A stretch of DNA of 64,000 bases, taken from the NCBI GenBank assembly GCA_029263715.1, contig JAJUFP010000001.1, forward strand, positions 62,001 through 126,000, written 5' to 3'. A program made the translations under genes and the position numbers. This DNA is from Nitrososphaera sp. Its GTDB lineage: Archaea; Thermoproteota; Nitrososphaeria; Nitrososphaerales; Nitrososphaeraceae. Below the pieces are notes generated by a model that saw nothing but the letters and a program-made list of their open reading frames with translations, searched no databases and had not been told where the DNA came from. Positions 61,173-64,000 of this stretch are shown one piece after another. The stretch's first letter is position 1. The number at the start of each line of letters is the position of its first letter.

Positions 61173-62017
61173 TTGCGCTCCTTCTTCCTTAATCTGTCAA
61201 GCTCTTCCGGGCTTATGTGAAATGTGTTCTGCTCCCCTGGAAATCTGGATGCCTTGACATCCTGCGTGTATGCCGAGATGGCATCAAAGATTGACTTGGA
61301 AAGCTCGACGTAACGCTTTACAAACCTGGGCTTGATGTTTTCGTATATCCCAAGCATGTCATGCAGCACAAGGACTTGGCCGTCGCAGCCCACTCCGGAG
61401 CCGATGCCTATGGTTGGAACGGAGACATTCTTTGTGATGATCTCGGCCACCTCGCTGGCCACCATTTCAAGAACGATGCTAAACACTCCCGCCTTTTCCA
61501 GGGCCTTTGCATCCTCAATAAGCCGTGTTGCAGACTCGGCAGTCCTGCCCTGCAGTTTGTAGCCCTCCCAGAGTGATGCCGTCTGCGGCTTTAGGCCGAT
61601 GTGGCCCATCACCGGAATACCTGCATCCACTATGGACCGGATCTTGTCGGCAATCTCCATCCCGCCTTCCAGCTTGACGCAGTCGCAGCCGGCCTTGATG
61701 AACCTGCCGGCGTTTTCAATGGCCATACTGGTGCTGGGCTGGTACGAGCCAAAGGGCATGTCGCCTACTATCATGGGGCGCTTTGCCCCCCTGGCGACGG
61801 CGCCGCAGAACACAAGCATCTCCTCCATACCAATGTAAAGCGTGCTTGGGTAGCCAAGGACGACCATGGCCGCGCTGTCGCCGACCAGAAGCACGTCGGC
61901 GCCGGCCCTGTCGGCGATGAGCCCAGAGCAATAATCGTAGGCAGTAAGGACAGCTATCTTTTCCCTTCCTTTCATGGCGACAAGGTCGTTTACCGAGATC
62001 TTTTTCCGCTCTTGCAA
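61169..62017 (-). CDS. panB: Ketopantoate hydroxymethyltransferase PanB
   Basis: A 282-residue TIM-barrel enzyme making ketopantoate from 2-ketoisovalerate with methylenetetrahydrofolate. VLTAYDYCSGLIADRAGADVLLVGDSAAMVVLG (Asp45-type ligand), MPFGSY, CVKLEGG and PVMGHIGLKPQ (Glu ligands) are intact. It immediately follows the phosphopantothenate synthetase gene and overlaps coaBC by 4 nt. The ketopantoate reductase step is not encoded in the window. Confidence 0.96.
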   Translation of the reverse strand: MQERKKISVNDLVAMKGREKIAVLTAYDYCSGLIADRAGADVLLVGDSAAMVVLGYPSTLYIGMEEMLVFCGAVARGAKRPMIVGDMPFGSYQPSTSMAIENAGRFIKAGCDCVKLEGGMEIADKIRSIVDAGIPVMGHIGLKPQTASLWEGYKLQGRTAESATRLIEDAKALEKAGVFSIVLEMVASEVAEIITKNVSVPTIGIGSGVGCDGQVLVLHDMLGIYENIKPRFVKRYVELSKSIFDAISAYTQDVKASRFPGEQNTFHISPEELDRLRKKERK

Positions 62018-62803
62018 CTAGGCTTTGCTCCTTATGATCTTAAGCGATTGTGCGAGATTTTTCTTGTTGTTAAATCTGTTCACAATTCTTGCCAGCGATT
62101 TTCTGTCGCGGCCTTTCAGCATGCGCGCCTGTTCTATCAGCGCCGGCATGGCCCTGACTAGGTTGTCGACGATGGTGATATGGGCTGCCATGGCAGTTCT
62201 AGACCGCGGGTTTAGGTCCACGGTTATGACCTTCTTGCCCATCTTTACCAGGGCCTCGGTCCTGTCACCGTCTTCAAGGGGCACGAACACGGTATCGGCC
62301 ATGAATATGCCTTCGGGGTCGACTCTTCTGCGCTCGCTCTGAAGTTCCGGGATCCTGGCCGATGCTCTGGGCCCCACGCCAAGAACCTTCTTTGCACCGT
62401 GCTTCTCAAGCTCGGCCTTGATGGCGCTTTCTCGCTCTTCGGTCCTGTAAAACAGGTTCACCTCAAGGCCTGCGCCGGTTACCTCGGACAGCTGGACTGC
62501 TTCTTTTGGGCACAATGCTGCAGCATTGCCGTTTATTGAAAGCACGGGATGATCTGACAGCAAGAGCAGTGCTGCTGCGGCCTTGATGGCCTTTCTGGCA
62601 TGGACCGTTGTCTTTTCGCCCAAAAGATAATCAAAGGCCTCCCCCCTTCCATGGGCAATCAGGCCCTCGGGGACTACAAGCCCTTTCTTAAAGCCGTCGA
62701 CAAGCTTTTCTCTGGTATAAAGCGACTTGGCGCGGGGATGATCTGCTGGGATGGCGATTTTTTGGCTCAGAGCAACCTTGCTCCTCTGTCGTCTATGTTG
62801 CAA
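62018..62803 (-). CDS. 4-phosphopantoate-beta-alanine ligase (archaeal phosphopantothenate synthetase)
   Basis: A 261-residue enzyme of the archaeal PPS family that joins phosphopantoate with beta-alanine. HPRAKSLYTREKLVDGFKKGLVVPEGLIAHGRGEAFDYLLGE (about 22-63) and the late VDLNPRSRTAMAAHITIVDNLVRAMP match. It replaces bacterial PanC and CoaA together with pantoate kinase. TTG 62803 makes it overlap the kinase gene by 37 nt; a later start would shorten the N-terminus. Confidence 0.93.
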   Translation of the reverse strand: MQHRRQRSKVALSQKIAIPADHPRAKSLYTREKLVDGFKKGLVVPEGLIAHGRGEAFDYLLGEKTTVHARKAIKAAAALLLLSDHPVLSINGNAAALCPKEAVQLSEVTGAGLEVNLFYRTEERESAIKAELEKHGAKKVLGVGPRASARIPELQSERRRVDPEGIFMADTVFVPLEDGDRTEALVKMGKKVITVDLNPRSRTAMAAHITIVDNLVRAMPALIEQARMLKGRDRKSLARIVNRFNNKKNLAQSLKIIRSKA

Positions 62804-63690
62804 ACAAGAAGCGTGCCGCCAAATCCGCTCAAGACTTCTGCAGCCTCGTTGGCGCGATCTTTTGGCACGAGGGTAAACACCGTCTCGCCAAAAAGCGCAA
62901 CGCTTGCTTCAAAGCCCTTGGCCCTGAGAGCCCTGACGGGGCTTCTGGTTTTCCCATCGGTAAGGCCAAGCATATCTGCAAACTCGTACGACATCTTCAT
63001 AAAATCATCGACGCTCCTTGACTCAGATAGTTTGCCAAGCATGCGGCCGCCAAGGCCGTCTATTGATTCAAGACGCTTGGCAAGAAAAGACTTGGTAGAG
63101 ATGGGCGCAAGGCAGAGGACAACTGCCTTGTAGCCGTCCAGCGCAATCTTTTCAACGGCGCCAATGCCCGGCGCGCCAATGCCGGTGCGCATCTCAAAGC
63201 CACCGGCGAATTCTGCGATAACAGTGCCAAGGCCCGTCCTGCAGGCAATCTCTGCCCTGTGGGCCAGCTGTGCGGCTTCAACGGTGCTCAACTTTGAGCC
63301 AAGGGCCTCGTTTAGAGCATAAGAGAGGCTCAGGGCAGCTGCGCCGCTAGAGCCAAGGCCAAAACCAACTGGCATGTCGATATCGTGTTCTACCTTGACA
63401 AAATACGGCCTGTCAGCATTGCTGAGGTAGTGGTCAACAACCCACTGCGAGACTTCGGCCTTTTGCGGTTTTACAAGCCTGCCGTTTATCCATATCTCGG
63501 AACCAGACCTTCCTTCATAAACATAAACGGCGGTTGATATGCCCCTGTCTATGGAAAAGCCAGCGCCTCTAGAACCTTTGTAAAGCGGGTTGTGCTCTTG
63601 TTTGTTGGCAGTTTCAAAGAACCCCGTTATATGGCCTGGACTAAAAGCTCTGGCTACAGCTAACGGGACCGTTATCACCGCTGATGCCAT
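62767..63690 (-). CDS. Pantoate kinase
   Basis: A 307-residue GHMP-fold kinase that phosphorylates pantoate, the archaeal alternative to pantothenate kinase. The N-terminal AVARAFSPGHITGFFE and the glycine-rich phosphate loop MPVGFGLGSSGAAALSLSYAL (about 107-127) match the family. First gene of the operon pantoate kinase, phosphopantothenate synthetase, panB, coaBC, aldolase. A TATA box on the minus strand (63714-63724) lies 24-34 nt before ATG 63690. Confidence 0.93.
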   Translation of the reverse strand: MASAVITVPLAVARAFSPGHITGFFETANKQEHNPLYKGSRGAGFSIDRGISTAVYVYEGRSGSEIWINGRLVKPQKAEVSQWVVDHYLSNADRPYFVKVEHDIDMPVGFGLGSSGAAALSLSYALNEALGSKLSTVEAAQLAHRAEIACRTGLGTVIAEFAGGFEMRTGIGAPGIGAVEKIALDGYKAVVLCLAPISTKSFLAKRLESIDGLGGRMLGKLSESRSVDDFMKMSYEFADMLGLTDGKTRSPVRALRAKGFEASVALFGETVFTLVPKDRANEAAEVLSGFGGTLLVCNIDDRGARLL

Positions 63691-63713
63691 TTAGATGTTT
63701 ATAACTGGCAGTC

Positions 63714-63745
63714 AATATAAAAATAATGTTTAATTAGTTTAAATG
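63714..63745. promoter_or_regulatory. Divergent promoters of the CoA operon and the regulator at the edge
   Basis: The minus strand reads ATTTTTATATT at 63714-63724, the TATA box of the pantoate kinase gene. On the plus strand TGTTTAATTAGTTTAAATGG (63727-63746) contains TATA-like sequence for the partial gene starting at 63760. Confidence 0.55.
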
Positions 63746-63759
63746 GATTTATACAATTT

Positions 63760-64000
63760 ATGGCTAGATACGTAAGGCGCCTCCAGCAGATTGGAAGCAG
63801 CATCCTGATCTCGCTGCCAAGCGAGTGGATCAAGAACAACAACCTGAAGAAGGGAAGCATAGTTCCCATAGATGTCAATCGCGATAACAGCATCTCCATA
63901 TTCCCGTCAGAAGGTGCTTCTGAAAAGGTCAAGGAGGTGATCATACCATACTCGCCGGCGTCCATGGATTCCCTTGTAAACCAGGTTTACGGCGCATATC
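63760..64000 (+). CDS. AbrB-domain/PhoU-type regulator, 5' part only
   Basis: Partial, truncated by the window end. The first 80 codons begin MARYVRRLQQIGSSILISLP and continue SEWIKNNNLKKGSIVPIDVN, a SpoVT/AbrB-like DNA-binding domain followed by the start of a second domain (VKEVIIPYSPASMDSLVNQVYGAY). This order is typical of the archaeal phosphate-uptake regulators with a C-terminal PhoU domain, but the PhoU part is outside the window. Confidence 0.7.
   Translation, partial: MARYVRRLQQIGSSILISLPSEWIKNNNLKKGSIVPIDVNRDNSISIFPSEGASEKVKEVIIPYSPASMDSLVNQVYGAY

Overview
The window is archaeal and most resembles a Nitrososphaera-type (group I.1b) thaumarchaeote. The evidence is a TFB transcription factor, an Hjc Holliday-junction resolvase, a CDC48-type AAA ATPase, an archaeal-type S-adenosylmethionine synthetase, a geranylgeranyl-reductase-like lipid enzyme, a PAC2 protein, translin, the archaeal pantoate kinase/phosphopantothenate synthetase route to CoA, and many TATA-box promoters about 25-30 nt before the start codon (leaderless transcripts). 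The genus is an inference from overall protein character; no ammonia-oxidation gene or rRNA lies in the window.

Layout. 1-7.5 kb: a SelD/AIR-synthase-like protein, a HIT hydrolase, a HAD hydrolase, ThiC divergent from a geranylgeranyl reductase, and a PAP2 phosphatase. 7.5-10.4 kb: small, poorly known genes, including a candidate integral-membrane terpene cyclase of the Pyr4 type. 10.4-15.6 kb: a SUF iron-sulfur assembly operon (sufB, sufD, Rieske protein, sufS, sufU, zinc-ribbon protein) without sufC. 15.7-25.9 kb: Nudix, radical SAM, a GMC oxidoreductase with a transthyretin-like partner, a cupredoxin, a PII-like protein, a beta-hydroxyacid dehydrogenase with a PAC2 protein, and an SDR. 25.9-26.5 kb: a gene-free stretch with two related hairpins whose stems covary, probably small RNAs. 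26.5-40.2 kb: NAD(P)HX dehydratase, a CDF transporter with three C-terminal domains, TFB, Hjc, translin, TatA, glutamate dehydrogenase, an A-type Fe-S carrier, FKBP, an aminotransferase, an M24 peptidase, a PEF-type surface protein and CDC48.

40.3-59.9 kb is the most unusual part. It holds a nitroreductase, a three-gene pyruvate-type ferredoxin oxidoreductase, an island of four CBS-domain proteins with a universal stress protein, an AmrS-type radical SAM enzyme, S-adenosylmethionine synthetase, and a [NiFe]-hydrogenase island (hypF, hypC, hypD, aldolase-like gene, maturation protease, large and small subunits, hypE, two small unknowns). Six intergenic regions here carry a TGCATT/AATGCA or TGCATCYATTGCA element just upstream of a TATA box. 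This suggests one activator joins the ferredoxin, energy-sensing and hydrogenase-maturation genes into a regulon.

59.3-63.7 kb is a CoA-biosynthesis operon (pantoate kinase, phosphopantothenate synthetase, PanB, CoaBC) ending in a class II aldolase, and the window closes inside an AbrB/PhoU-type regulator. I saw no rRNA, tRNA, CRISPR array or insertion sequence.
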